From contig CACFWD010000002.1 of assembly GCA_902569975.1 (NCBI GenBank), positions 49,530 through 113,529 of the forward strand: a DNA stretch of 64,000 nucleotides, in the 5' to 3' direction. Source of the stretch: an uncultured Pelagibacteraceae bacterium (GTDB taxonomy: Bacteria > Pseudomonadota > Alphaproteobacteria > Pelagibacterales > Pelagibacteraceae). The stretch's first letter is position 1. Each line of letters opens with the position of its first letter. The notes beneath the pieces are model-generated. The model was not told where the DNA came from and did not search any database. It saw only the letters and a list, made by a program, of their open reading frames with translations. Shown in pieces: positions 37,877 through 46,798 of the stretch. Made by a program: the position numbers and the translations under genes.

Positions 37877-38580
37877 TAGAATTTCCAGCCACTATGAATT
37901 GAAACAATACCACCAGATAAATTACGGTAAGAACATTTTTTAAATTTACTATCTCCCATCATGGTGATTAATTCTTCCTGATTTACAAAATTTTCAATAC
38001 TTTTTATTAGATATTCATAGGGTTCTTTCTCTCCAACTATTGCATTACCCACAAGAGGTATGAGTTTAGAATAATTTTTATAAATTAAATTCAAGTTAGA
38101 ATTTAATATTTTTGAAAATTCTAGGCATAAAAATCGCCCACCTGGTTTTAATACCCTATAAGCCTCTGATAAAGCTTTTTGAATATCTTTTGTATTTCTC
38201 AATCCAAAACTTATTGTGTAATAATCAAAAGAGTTGTCTAAAACGGGAAGTTTCTCTGCGTGAGCAATAACCCAACTTATATTCTTATATTTGTTTAATT
38301 TTGCTTTTCCTTTAGAAATCATACTTTTATTAGGGTCGACACAACAAATTTTAGTGTCAATTTTTGTATTATCTAAAAATAGTCTACCTATGTCACCAGT
38401 ACCACAAGCGACATCAATCAAATTATTTTTTGGTGATGGATTCATCATATTGATCAAGTTTTTTTTCCAAATTCTATGAATACCTAACGACATAAAGTCA
38501 TTCATTAGATCATATTTGTCATAAACTCGATCAAATACACTTTGAACTAGCCCTTTTTTATTTTGAAGATATTGTTGCAT
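37876..38580 (-). CDS. ubiE: Demethylubiquinone/demethylmenaquinone C-methyltransferase
   Basis: SAM-dependent C-methylation step in ubiquinone synthesis. Motifs: VFDRVYDKYDLMNDFMSLGIHR at the N terminus, LIDVACGTGDIG (SAM motif I), YYTISFGLRNTKDIQKALSEAYRVLKPGG and YRNLSGGIVSIHSGWK at the end. 234 aa. First gene of the ubiE-ubiB-coaBC-dut row, divergent from mutM with a 31-base gap. Confidence 0.97.
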   Translation of the reverse strand: MQQYLQNKKGLVQSVFDRVYDKYDLMNDFMSLGIHRIWKKNLINMMNPSPKNNLIDVACGTGDIGRLFLDNTKIDTKICCVDPNKSMISKGKAKLNKYKNISWVIAHAEKLPVLDNSFDYYTISFGLRNTKDIQKALSEAYRVLKPGGRFLCLEFSKILNSNLNLIYKNYSKLIPLVGNAIVGEKEPYEYLIKSIENFVNQEELITMMGDSKFKKCSYRNLSGGIVSIHSGWKF

Positions 38581-38611
38581 AAATTATTTTATATAATCAA
38601 TATAGTATTAA

Positions 38612-39475
38612 ATGCCAGAATTACCAGAAGTAGAAATAGTAAGACAATCTCTAGATAAAAAAATTCGACAAAAAAAGGTTAAAAAAGTAATTATAAGAAA
38701 TAAAAACTTAAGAATAAAAATTCCTGTTACTTTTAAAAAGATTTTCGAAAAAAATTTAATCAACAAAGTTTCGAGATTTTCAAAATATTTAATTATTCAT
38801 TTTTCAAATTATAAATTTTGCTTAATTCATTTAGGAATGTCCGGGACTATACATTTGATTAATTTTAAAAATAAAAAAAATTTTACTAATTTAAGCTTTT
38901 ATAACTCTCCTTTTTTACCAAAAAAACATAATCATGTAGAAATTATTTTTGAAAATTTTAAAATTATCTATAATGATCCAAGACGTTTTGGTTTTTTTCA
39001 GATTATAAATAATTCTAAAGATTTAAAAAAAAGATTTATACATTTAGGACCAGAACCATTTGATAATAATTTTAACTTAAAATATTTTCTTAAATTTATA
39101 AAAGATAAAGAAAGAACAATTAAGGATCTTTTAATTGATCAGAAATTTGTGTCAGGCATAGGTAATATCTATGCTAGTGAAATATTATTTTTAAGTAAAA
39201 TAAATCCGATGAAAAAAATTAAACTATTAAGTGGTAAAGAATGTAGTCAAATCATATTTAATTCTAAAAAAGTTCTTATAAGTGCTATTAAAAAGGGTGG
39301 CTCTAGTATAAGAGATTTTAAAAATACAGATGGTAATAAGGGTGGTTTTCAAGACAGTTTTAATGTTTATCAAAGAGAAGGAAAAAATTGTAAACGAGTG
39401 AATTGTAATGGTAAAATTATAAAATTAATAATAGCTAATAGATCATCTTTTTTTTGTAGTTTTTGTCAAAATTAA
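38612..39475 (+). CDS. mutM: Formamidopyrimidine-DNA glycosylase
   Basis: Base excision repair enzyme for 8-oxoguanine. The mature N terminus PELPEVE carries the catalytic Pro and Glu. The helix-two-turn-helix region has the lesion site DQKFVSGIGNIYASEILF, and the C-terminal zinc finger has Cys pairs in NCKRVNCNG and FCSFCQ with the Arg of IIANRSSFFC. 287 aa. Its ORF end approaches rpsT by about 50 bases. Confidence 0.97.
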   Translation: MPELPEVEIVRQSLDKKIRQKKVKKVIIRNKNLRIKIPVTFKKIFEKNLINKVSRFSKYLIIHFSNYKFCLIHLGMSGTIHLINFKNKKNFTNLSFYNSPFLPKKHNHVEIIFENFKIIYNDPRRFGFFQIINNSKDLKKRFIHLGPEPFDNNFNLKYFLKFIKDKERTIKDLLIDQKFVSGIGNIYASEILFLSKINPMKKIKLLSGKECSQIIFNSKKVLISAIKKGGSSIRDFKNTDGNKGGFQDSFNVYQREGKNCKRVNCNGKIIKLIIANRSSFFCSFCQN

Positions 39476-39525
39476 ATAATTATTTGATTGACCGATATAA
39501 ATTCTCAAGTTATACCACTGCGCAC

Positions 39526-39786
39526 ATGGCTAACACAAAATCAGCAATTAAAAGAATAAGAAGAATTTCTAAACAAACAATTGTTAATAAAGCTCGAAAA
39601 AGTAGATATAGAAATGCTTTAAAGAAAATGAACCTTTTAATTGAAAAAAAAAAGAAAGATGAAGCTTTAAAATTCTTGCCTAAATTGAATTCTGAACTGA
39701 TGAAGATTGCAAAAACGGGGATAGTCAAAAAACAAAATGCTTCTAGAAATGTTTCTAGAATTACTAGAAAAATAGTTTCACTATAA
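39526..39786 (+). CDS. rpsT: 30S ribosomal protein S20
   Basis: Small 16S rRNA-binding protein. Starts MANTKSAIKRIRR, the typical S20 N terminus, and ends with VKKQNASRNVSRITRKIVSL. 86 aa. A longer in-frame ATG at 39463 overlaps mutM and adds non-homologous residues; ATG 39526 is right. rpsT-dnaA adjacency is common in alphaproteobacteria. Confidence 0.96.
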   Translation: MANTKSAIKRIRRISKQTIVNKARKSRYRNALKKMNLLIEKKKKDEALKFLPKLNSELMKIAKTGIVKKQNASRNVSRITRKIVSL

Positions 39787-40057
39787 TTACTTCACCTGTA
39801 GTTGAATCAACCATAATGATACGCATTATGTATGTTTTGCAAATTTATCTTTACAACATTTAGCTCGAGTAAAATAATTTATTAAAATCTACGTAAAAAA
39901 AAATTTTTAAAAAAGGATACACAAAAAAAATTATTGTCAAAGAATTTTTTTAAAATAATTAATTTTAACACAATCCCAGATTTAATTTATTTTAAAATAT
40001 CATGAATTATTTGTTGCAAAAAAATTATTATGGTTCTAACTGAACTACCGCAATAAA
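39787..40057. other. rpsT-dnaA intergenic region, longest gene-free stretch
   Basis: 271 bases, very AT-rich. I see no ORF worth calling and no tRNA. It holds an inverted repeat CATAATG-ATACG-CATTATG (39812-39830) soon after rpsT, several A and T runs, and one degenerate DnaA-box-like sequence GGATACACA (39915-39923; seven of nine positions, allowing N, against TTATNCACA). It most likely contains the dnaA promoter and possibly its autoregulatory sites. It is not clearly an origin. Confidence 0.5.
39812..39830. repeat. Inverted repeat CATAATG-N5-CATTATG
   Basis: Perfect 7-base arms around ATACG, 25 bases downstream of rpsT in the dnaA upstream region. It has operator-like dyad symmetry, and no T run follows, so it is not a terminator. 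The binding protein is unknown. Confidence 0.45.
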
Positions 40058-41470
40058 ATGAATAACTCTATTAAAAAAAGTAATTTAAAACGTCAAGAGT
40101 TAGACTGGAATGTAATTCAATCCCAAATGAAAAATAAACTAGGCTCAGAAGTTTATGAAAGCTGGTTAAAAAAAATTTATTTTGTAGAAGAATTTAACAA
40201 CTATATTTTATTGAAAGTCCCAACAAGGTTTATAAGGGACTGGATTACCTCAAGATACTTAGATCAAATTTTGCAAATAATTAAAAACTATAAAAAAGAT
40301 ATTATTAGAGTTGAATTTAAAATTGCTGATTTAAAGGAAAAAAAAGATAATAAAAAAGAGGAATTAATAGAAAATTTTGATAATAAAAAGAACATTTCTT
40401 TTATAAAAGACTCATATCTTCAATACAATCGAATAGACCCTAATAAAAGATTTGATAATTTTTTAACTGGCTTAAGTAATAAACTAGCTTACGAAGCTTC
40501 AATGAAAGTTTCTGAAAATATTTCACACTACAATCCACTATATATTTATGGAGGTGTTGGAATGGGAAAAACGCATTTGCTAAATGCTATAGGTTTACAT
40601 TTGAAAAAAAATAATAAAATAATGTTCATTTCAGCGGAAAGATTTATGTATCAATTTGTAAAATCTATTAAATCAAACGATATGGTTAAATTCAAAGAGT
40701 ATTTTAGAAATACAGACATATTATTGATTGATGATATTCAGTTTATGAATGGAAAAGAAGTGATGCAAGAAGAATTTTTCCATACATTTAATGCTCTTCT
40801 TGATAAAGGATCTCAAATTATAATTTCAGCTGATAGAGCACCGAATAAATTGTCTAGAATTCAAGAAAGAATAAAATCTAGATTTTCTGGAGGTTTAGTA
40901 GTTGATATTCAAAAACCTGATTATGAGTTAAGAAAAAAAATTGTTGAGCAAAAAACTGAAGAATTAAATAAGCTTTATTCTGATCAGATTAAAATTTCAA
41001 AAGAAATTCAAGATTATATTAGCACTGAAATTACCGCTAGTATTAGAGAGCTAGTAGGAGCGATAAATAGAATTGTCTCTTTTTCAAGAATTTATAATAA
41101 AGCACCTAATTTAGCAGAAACTAAAGTAGTACTAAAAGATCTGTTAAACATATCTGAGAATAAAGTGACAATAGATCTCATTCAAACTTTAGTATGTAGA
41201 TTTTTCAAAATTAGTAAAAATGAAATGTTATCTTCAAGGAGATCAAGATATCTTGTAAGGCCAAGACAAACAGCAATATACTTAACAAAAATTTTAACTT
41301 CAAAATCATTGCCTGAAATTGGAAGGGAATTTTCAAATCGAGACCATACAACAATTATCCATTCTGTGAAAACTATTGAAAAATTAAAAGAAACAGATCC
41401 TGAGATGGTTGAGAATATTAATAAGTTAAAAAATCAAATTTTATATAATCATAAAGACAATGAAATTTAA
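40058..41470 (+). CDS. dnaA: Chromosomal replication initiator protein DnaA
   Basis: AAA+ initiator that melts oriC. Domain I contains WNVIQSQMKNKLGSEVYESWLKK. The ATPase domain has Walker A GGVGMGKTHLL, Walker B LLIDDIQFMNGKE and the sensor region RIKSRFSGGLVVDI. The DNA-binding domain IV has RSRYLVRPRQTAIYLTK and the signature RDHTTIIHSVKTI. 470 aa. The end overlaps dnaN by 11 bases. Confidence 0.98.
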   Translation: MNNSIKKSNLKRQELDWNVIQSQMKNKLGSEVYESWLKKIYFVEEFNNYILLKVPTRFIRDWITSRYLDQILQIIKNYKKDIIRVEFKIADLKEKKDNKKEELIENFDNKKNISFIKDSYLQYNRIDPNKRFDNFLTGLSNKLAYEASMKVSENISHYNPLYIYGGVGMGKTHLLNAIGLHLKKNNKIMFISAERFMYQFVKSIKSNDMVKFKEYFRNTDILLIDDIQFMNGKEVMQEEFFHTFNALLDKGSQIIISADRAPNKLSRIQERIKSRFSGGLVVDIQKPDYELRKKIVEQKTEELNKLYSDQIKISKEIQDYISTEITASIRELVGAINRIVSFSRIYNKAPNLAETKVVLKDLLNISENKVTIDLIQTLVCRFFKISKNEMLSSRRSRYLVRPRQTAIYLTKILTSKSLPEIGREFSNRDHTTIIHSVKTIEKLKETDPEMVENINKLKNQILYNHKDNEI

Positions 41471-42572
41471 CGTTAATCAACAAGATTTGCAACAAGCGCT
41501 TAGCTACTGTCAGGGTGTTATTGAAAAAAGAAGTACTCTCCAAATTCTTTCAAATGTCCTATTAGATGTTAAAAATTCACAATTAACTATAACAGCTACA
41601 GATCTTGATTTAATTTTTGTTCATCAAATAAAGAACATAGAGGTTTTTGAGGAAGGCAAAACAACCACTACCTCATCAATAATGTATGATATAATAAGAA
41701 AATTTTCATCTGGAAAAAAAATAAATTTATCTTTGTCTGAAACAAATAAGCTTCAATTAGAGTCTGAAAAATCAATTTTTAATCTTAATTGCATTAGTTA
41801 CTCAGAATTTCCATTAACTGATGAAAATTTTAATGATAATGAGTTTTCTATAAATTCTAAAAATCTATTAAAACTTTTAAATAAATGTAAATTCTCTATT
41901 TCTAACGATGAAACAAGGCATTATTTGAGTGGAATATATTTTCATCAAACTGAAGTTGAGGATAAAAACTATTTAACAGCAGTTGCAACTGATAGTCATA
42001 GAATGTCAATTTCAAAAGTTCGACTTGATCAAAAAATTAGTTTTGACCCAATCATATTACCAAAAAAAACAATTTTCCAACTTGTATCGCTATTAGATAA
42101 TTATGATGGAAATGTAAAAATCTCTAATGTTAAATCTAAAATTAAATTTGAATTAAATAATAGTATTTTGATTTCAAAACTAATTGACGGAAAATTTCCA
42201 AATTATATTCAGGTCATTCCAAAAAATAATCAAAAAAAACTTGAAATAGATCTTAAACTTTTTTCAGGATCTGTTGACCGCGTCGCATCAGTATCATTGG
42301 ATAAAAAGGATGGTGTGAAATTCACTTTAACAAAAGATGCTTTAAATCTTTCCGTTAATAATACAAACAGTGGGGATGGTAATGAAACATTAAATGTTAA
42401 ATTTAATCATGATTTAGAAATAAGTTTTAATTCTAGATATTTAATTGATGTTGCCTCACAGTTAGACGGTGAAAAGATTGAAATATATTTTAATGATACT
42501 GGATCTCCAGCTTTGATTAAAGATCCTGGAGATTTTGATAGCATTTATGTGGTTATGCCTATGAAGGGCTAA
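41460..42572 (+). CDS. dnaN: DNA polymerase III beta subunit (sliding clamp)
   Basis: Ring-shaped processivity clamp. Three clamp domains across 370 aa. Recognisable are QGVIEKRSTLQILSNVLLD at the start, the middle-domain TAVATDSHRMSISKV and the C-terminal SPALIKDPGDFDSIYVVMPMKG, with the final PM(K) typical of the clamp. The start overlaps the dnaA end by 11 bases. recF, often next, is absent, and the convergent plsC overlaps the stop by 4 bases. Confidence 0.98.
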   Translation: MKFNVNQQDLQQALSYCQGVIEKRSTLQILSNVLLDVKNSQLTITATDLDLIFVHQIKNIEVFEEGKTTTTSSIMYDIIRKFSSGKKINLSLSETNKLQLESEKSIFNLNCISYSEFPLTDENFNDNEFSINSKNLLKLLNKCKFSISNDETRHYLSGIYFHQTEVEDKNYLTAVATDSHRMSISKVRLDQKISFDPIILPKKTIFQLVSLLDNYDGNVKISNVKSKIKFELNNSILISKLIDGKFPNYIQVIPKNNQKKLEIDLKLFSGSVDRVASVSLDKKDGVKFTLTKDALNLSVNNTNSGDGNETLNVKFNHDLEISFNSRYLIDVASQLDGEKIEIYFNDTGSPALIKDPGDFDSIYVVMPMKG

Positions 42573-43270
42573 TTTATATTATTTAATTCGTTATAAATTT
42601 TTTCCTCTAAGTATTTCACAAATTCACTTTTTTCAATTCCAGGGGTTATCTTAGGTAATATAGATATAGTGATTGTTTTTTTTGACATTTTTGATCCCTT
42701 TTTAGGCCAGACATAACCAGAATTAATTGCAACAGGCTGACAAGAAATTTTGAGTTCCTCAAATATACGTCCAGCACCTTTTTTAAATGGAGGTCTTTCG
42801 TCAGGCTTAACTCTAGTGCCTTGTGGAAAAATTATCAAAGGTCTTTGAGTTTTGTTGATTACATTTTTTATATCATAAAAAAATTCTAAATTTTCTTTAG
42901 TAATTTTATTTCTTTTGATAGAAATTGATCCTATTTTTTTTAAATACCAACCGAAAATTGGTATGAATAATAATTCTTTTTTTAAAATAAATACAGGTGA
43001 ATTAAAAATTGTCTGAAGATAAAAAGTTTCAAACATAGATTGATGAGAAGCTGCAATAAAAAATTTTTCATTTGTTATTATATTTTCTTCCCCTAAAATT
43101 TTGATTTTTACAGATAAAATTATTTTTAGACAGAAACCTGTCCAGTAGCCCATTAATTTACCTCCAGATAAAACTACACTTCGAGGCATTAAAAGTGTTG
43201 GAAGAAATATGATGGATATTACAAAAATTCCTGAAAAGAAAATTGTAGAAAATAAAATATTTCTTAACAT
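42569..43270 (-). CDS. plsC: 1-acyl-sn-glycerol-3-phosphate acyltransferase
   Basis: Inner-membrane enzyme that converts lysophosphatidate to phosphatidate. N-terminal membrane helices (ILFSTIFFSGIFVISIIFL). The acyltransferase block I reads SHQSMFE, that is HX4E in place of the usual HX4D, a variant I recall in alphaproteobacterial homologues. Block III is IIFPQGTRVKPDERPPFKKGAG, and the later block is CQPVAINSGYVWP. 233 aa. Divergent in direction from dnaN and 11 bases from lysA. Confidence 0.92.
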   Translation of the reverse strand: MLRNILFSTIFFSGIFVISIIFLPTLLMPRSVVLSGGKLMGYWTGFCLKIILSVKIKILGEENIITNEKFFIAASHQSMFETFYLQTIFNSPVFILKKELLFIPIFGWYLKKIGSISIKRNKITKENLEFFYDIKNVINKTQRPLIIFPQGTRVKPDERPPFKKGAGRIFEELKISCQPVAINSGYVWPKKGSKMSKKTITISILPKITPGIEKSEFVKYLEEKIYNELNNIN

Positions 43271-43281
43271 TATTTTGAATT

Positions 43282-44496
43282 TTACATTAAATCAGATATT
43301 TTTTGTCTTTTATTTAAAATCTTCATTTTCGAATTTTTGAGTAGTAACTCTAACGGTTTAGGTCTTACATTATAATTTGATGATAATGACATGCCATAAG
43401 CACCAACATCACAAATAACTAGATAATCTTTCTCAGCTAATTTTTGATAATTTTTAAAAGAACCAAATGTATCCGTACTTTCACAAATAGGCCCTACAAA
43501 TTCATAAATTTTTTTGGAAATTTTACTGAACTTTTTCATGGGCATTATTTTATGTTTAGCACCATAAAGAGCTGGTCTCATTAAATCATTCATTGCAGCA
43601 TCTATAATTACAAAATCTTTTTTAAAACCCTCTTTTATGTAAATTATTTTTGTTATCAATACACCTGAGTTACCTACTATGGATCTTCCAGGCTCAAAAA
43701 TAATTTTACAATGATGTATTTTTAAAAATTTTTTAATATTTTCTGAATATTTTTTAAAATCCAAATAAGAATTTTTATGATCATAATCGATACCCATACC
43801 ACCACCTAGATCGATGTATTCAAAATTATATTTAGATTTTTTAATAATTTTACTAATTACTTTAAGCATATTTTGGTAAGGTGTATGATTGAGTATTTGG
43901 CTCCCAATATGAACACTTAAGCATTTCAAATAAAGATTTTTTGATTTTTTAACTAATTTGACTAATTCTAGGAATACTTTTTGATTTACTCCGAATTTAT
44001 TTTCTTTTTTTCCTGTTGAAATTTGACTTAAAGTTTTTGCGTCAGTATTAGGGTTTAATCTAATACCAATATTTACAATCTTTCTTTTCTTTTTTGCGAT
44101 TTTTTCTATTTCTAATATTTCACTTTTAGATTCAGCATTTATTAAAAGAATATTTTTATTTATTGCATATTCGATTTCCTCATTAATTTTACCTACACCA
44201 GAAAATACAATTTTTTTCGGATTGACTCCTGCTTTTAGTGCTTTCATTAACTCTCCTTTAGACACCACATCTGCTCCAAGATTATTTTTTTTAAGTTCTT
44301 TTAAAATACCCAAATTTGAGTTTGCTTTTACTGCATAACATATTAATGGATTAAAATTTTTGAAATGATTTTTAAAATTTTGAATATTTTTTTTTATTTT
44401 TTTATCAGAATAGCAATAAATTGGTGTTTTATATTTTTTTACTAAAGTGCCTATATCAAAACCATCTATTGTAAGTTTATTTTTTTTATAAATCAT
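43282..44496 (-). CDS. lysA: Diaminopimelate decarboxylase
   Basis: PLP enzyme that makes lysine from meso-DAP. The PLP Lys lies in ICYAVKANSNLGIL. Also present: SVHIGSQI, YIDLGGGMGIDYD, FEPGRSIVGNSG and the active-site Cys in VGPICESTDTFG. 404 aa. Last of the argH-lptM-lysA string: its ATG overlaps the lptM stop (ATGA). Confidence 0.97.
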   Translation of the reverse strand: MIYKKNKLTIDGFDIGTLVKKYKTPIYCYSDKKIKKNIQNFKNHFKNFNPLICYAVKANSNLGILKELKKNNLGADVVSKGELMKALKAGVNPKKIVFSGVGKINEEIEYAINKNILLINAESKSEILEIEKIAKKKRKIVNIGIRLNPNTDAKTLSQISTGKKENKFGVNQKVFLELVKLVKKSKNLYLKCLSVHIGSQILNHTPYQNMLKVISKIIKKSKYNFEYIDLGGGMGIDYDHKNSYLDFKKYSENIKKFLKIHHCKIIFEPGRSIVGNSGVLITKIIYIKEGFKKDFVIIDAAMNDLMRPALYGAKHKIMPMKKFSKISKKIYEFVGPICESTDTFGSFKNYQKLAEKDYLVICDVGAYGMSLSSNYNVRPKPLELLLKNSKMKILNKRQKISDLM

Positions 44497-44627
44497 GAAA
44501 AGATACTTAGTTGAGCACTAATCTTTCCTGAATTTTGATTATTATCTTTATAAACAGGATCTCCTTTTTTGCCACAAGAATTAATTATAATAGCGACGAA
44601 TAGTAATATAAAAATTTTTTTTATCAT
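44493..44627 (-). CDS. lptM: LptM/YifL-like small lipoprotein
   Basis: A 44-aa lipoprotein. N-terminal MIKKIFILLFVAIIINSC has a hydrophobic core and lipobox ending at Cys18. After it comes GKKGDPVY, matching the CG-KGPLY-type motif of LptM, the factor that helps LptD disulfide maturation in enterobacteria. Start and stop both overlap the neighbours by 4 bases (ATGA with argH and with lysA), so expression is coupled. A small lipoprotein at this lysA-adjacent place is common in proteobacteria. The exact role is inferred. Confidence 0.85.
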   Translation of the reverse strand: MIKKIFILLFVAIIINSCGKKGDPVYKDNNQNSGKISAQLSIFS

Positions 44628-46015
44628 TTTTCTTTTTTGTATTTCATTATCATTCTTTTTATGTTTTCAAAAGATGTTCCTCCGTAGGATTTTTTTGAAT
44701 TTATTGAATTTTTTAAATCAAAAACTTTTAAAACATCACTAGTTAGCCTAGGTTCAATTTTTTTAAGTTCCTCAATTTTAAGATCTCTTAATTTTTTTTT
44801 CTTCTTTTCAGCATAATTGACTATTTTGGCTGTTTTTTGATAAGCCTCTCTAAATGATATTGAATTATTTTTCACTAAATAATCCGCAAGATCAGTTGCA
44901 GTACTAAATCCAATATCTGCTAATTCATACATTTTCTTTTTGTTAGGCGAAATGTTTTTAAGTATTTCATCAAAAATTTTTAAGGAATTAATCAAAGTAT
45001 CAAAAGATTTAAAAACTATTTCTTTGTCGTCCTGCATATCTTTAAAGTAAGATAGAGGGAGTCCTTTTAGTATTGTTAGCATTGAAAATAAATTTCCAAA
45101 AGTTAAACCAGACTTACCTCTTAAATACTCTAATAGGTCAGGATTTTTTTTTTGTGGCATTATTGATGAGCCTGTTACAACTTTGTCTGAAAGATTAATA
45201 AAATTAAAACCATCAGAATTCCAAACAATTAGTTCCTCAGCAATCCTTGAAATATGCATTGAACAAACTGAAACACAAAAAAGAAAATCTAAAACAAAAT
45301 CTCTATCTGAGACAGTATCTATTGAATTATTAGTCGGACTAGTAAAACCAAGTTTTTTTGCAGTGAAGCTTCTATTTATATTAAAGGATGTTCCAGAAAG
45401 TGCGGCCACACCAAGTGGGCTCTCATTTAAACTTTCAAGATTATTCATAAATCTTCTTTTATCTCTATTGAAAATTTCTACATAAGCCATAAAGTAATGC
45501 GCCAACGAGATTGGTTGAGCATTTTTTAAATGTGTGAAACCGGGCATTACAGTCTCAATATTTTTTTCTGCGATTTTTAGAGTAGACTTAATAATCTTTT
45601 CCAGATGATTATTTATTTCTTTTGTAGCTGATTTGATCCAAATTTTTAAATCAGTTATAACCTGATCATTTCTTGATCTTGCAGTGTGAACATAACCAGC
45701 TTCTTCACCTATAATTTGAAAAAGTCTTTTTTCAATGTTCATATGAATATCTTCGTATTTTGTATTAAATTCAAATTTATTTTTTGATATTTCTTTTTCG
45801 ATTTTTTGTAATCCATAGATGATTTTATTTTTAATCTTAAAAGATATTATTTTTTGTTTGAACAACATTTCAACATGTGCGATTGAGACTAAAATATCTT
45901 CTCTGTATAACCTCTTATCAATGCTTATAGAGCTTCCAACTTTTTCAAAAAGTGAAGATGCCTTTTTTTTTATCCTCGTATTCCAAATTGCTTGGTTGTT
46001 TTTATTTTTAGCCAT
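44624..46015 (-). CDS. argH: Argininosuccinate lyase
   Basis: Final arginine biosynthesis step. The fumarase superfamily signature GSSIMPQKKNPD is intact, with TARSRNDQVITDLKIWI and VMPGFTHLKNAQPISLAHY (catalytic His region) as expected. 463 aa. First of argH-lptM-lysA, divergent from tlpA with a 24-base gap between start codons, the alphaproteobacterial tlpA/argH/lysA order. Confidence 0.98.
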   Translation of the reverse strand: MAKNKNNQAIWNTRIKKKASSLFEKVGSSISIDKRLYREDILVSIAHVEMLFKQKIISFKIKNKIIYGLQKIEKEISKNKFEFNTKYEDIHMNIEKRLFQIIGEEAGYVHTARSRNDQVITDLKIWIKSATKEINNHLEKIIKSTLKIAEKNIETVMPGFTHLKNAQPISLAHYFMAYVEIFNRDKRRFMNNLESLNESPLGVAALSGTSFNINRSFTAKKLGFTSPTNNSIDTVSDRDFVLDFLFCVSVCSMHISRIAEELIVWNSDGFNFINLSDKVVTGSSIMPQKKNPDLLEYLRGKSGLTFGNLFSMLTILKGLPLSYFKDMQDDKEIVFKSFDTLINSLKIFDEILKNISPNKKKMYELADIGFSTATDLADYLVKNNSISFREAYQKTAKIVNYAEKKKKKLRDLKIEELKKIEPRLTSDVLKVFDLKNSINSKKSYGGTSFENIKRMIMKYKKEK

Positions 46016-46039
46016 GATAACTACTTATACCTTTTAAAT

Positions 46040-46549
46040 ATGAGAATTTTAATAATATTTATATTCTTTATTTCTTCCACTATGGCAGATGAAGCGCCAA
46101 ATATTAAAAATATTGTCATCAATAAAGAACTTAAAACATACGACAACATAGCTTTTCTAGACATAAATGAAAAAATTATAAAACTATCAGATTATAAAGG
46201 AAGCTTAGTATTATTAAATTTTTGGGCCACATGGTGTGCTCCTTGTAAAGAGGAAATGCCTTCTCTTGATGCTTTAAAAGCAAATTCAGATTTATCTGAA
46301 ATCAATATATTTCCTATTAATATTGGTAAAGATAATTCTGAAAAATCTAAAAAATTTTTTAAAGACTTAAATATTAAGTATTTAGACATATATTTTGATA
46401 ATCCTGTTACATTGGCTAAACAATTAGGTTTAAGAGGTATACCCACAACAATTTTATTTAACAAGAAAGGTGAAGAGTTTGCAAGAGTTATTGGTTCAAT
46501 AAATTTTGAGGATGAGGAATTTATTCATTGGATAAAAAAATATAATTAA
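46040..46549 (+). CDS. tlpA: TlpA-family thiol:disulfide interchange protein
   Basis: Periplasmic thioredoxin-like reductant used in cytochrome oxidase copper-site assembly in rhizobia. The N terminus is a short signal/anchor (MRILIIFIFFISSTMADEA). The thioredoxin fold contains the active site WATWCAPCKEEMPS (CxxC) and the cis-Pro loop RGIPTTILFN. I use the ATG at 46040 (169 aa); an in-frame start at 45992 lies in argH and adds no signal. Its end overlaps the convergent HIG1 gene by 4 bases. Confidence 0.92.
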   Translation: MRILIIFIFFISSTMADEAPNIKNIVINKELKTYDNIAFLDINEKIIKLSDYKGSLVLLNFWATWCAPCKEEMPSLDALKANSDLSEINIFPINIGKDNSEKSKKFFKDLNIKYLDIYFDNPVTLAKQLGLRGIPTTILFNKKGEEFARVIGSINFEDEEFIHWIKKYN

Positions 46550-46749
46550 TTTTTAAAAAAATAAGCAAAAAGTATAAGAAGAACTATTGCAACAAATTGT
46601 AAAAGAACCCTAAGTTGCATTAACTTATTCGAATATTTTTTACTAGCCTCCCCTCCTTTGAATAATGTTCCAATACCAAGAATTAAAACAATTCCTACTG
46701 CTATTAAAAATATAATAGATAAAATTTTAACAAATATTCCTGTTAACAT
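46546..46749 (-). CDS. Twin transmembrane protein (HIG1-domain type)
   Basis: A 67-aa inner-membrane protein. Two membrane helices (LSIIFLIAVGIVLILGIGTLF and LQFVAIVLLILFAYFFKN) flank the basic loop KGGEASKKYSNKLMQLRVL, the typical HIG1_N / alphaproteobacterial twin-TM pattern. In mitochondria HIG1 proteins aid cytochrome oxidase assembly; in bacteria the role is unproven. A start at ATG 46749 is preferred over an upstream in-frame ATG (46857), which would run into the esterase gene. Confidence 0.8.
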   Translation of the reverse strand: MLTGIFVKILSIIFLIAVGIVLILGIGTLFKGGEASKKYSNKLMQLRVLLQFVAIVLLILFAYFFKN

Positions 46750-46798
46750 ACTTATATTGTAGAATGTTTTTAAAAATAAAAAACAAATTAAACTAGTT

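Noticed and set aside
39915-39923. DnaA-box-like GGATACACA as evidence of oriC at dnaA
   Set aside because: Only one degenerate site, with no cluster of TTATCCACA-type boxes. AT-richness is uniform here, so it does not indicate an origin.
42985-43005. The HX4E box in PlsC as a broken active site
   Set aside because: Glu in place of Asp is, as far as I recall, common in alphaproteobacterial PlsC, and the remaining motifs are intact.
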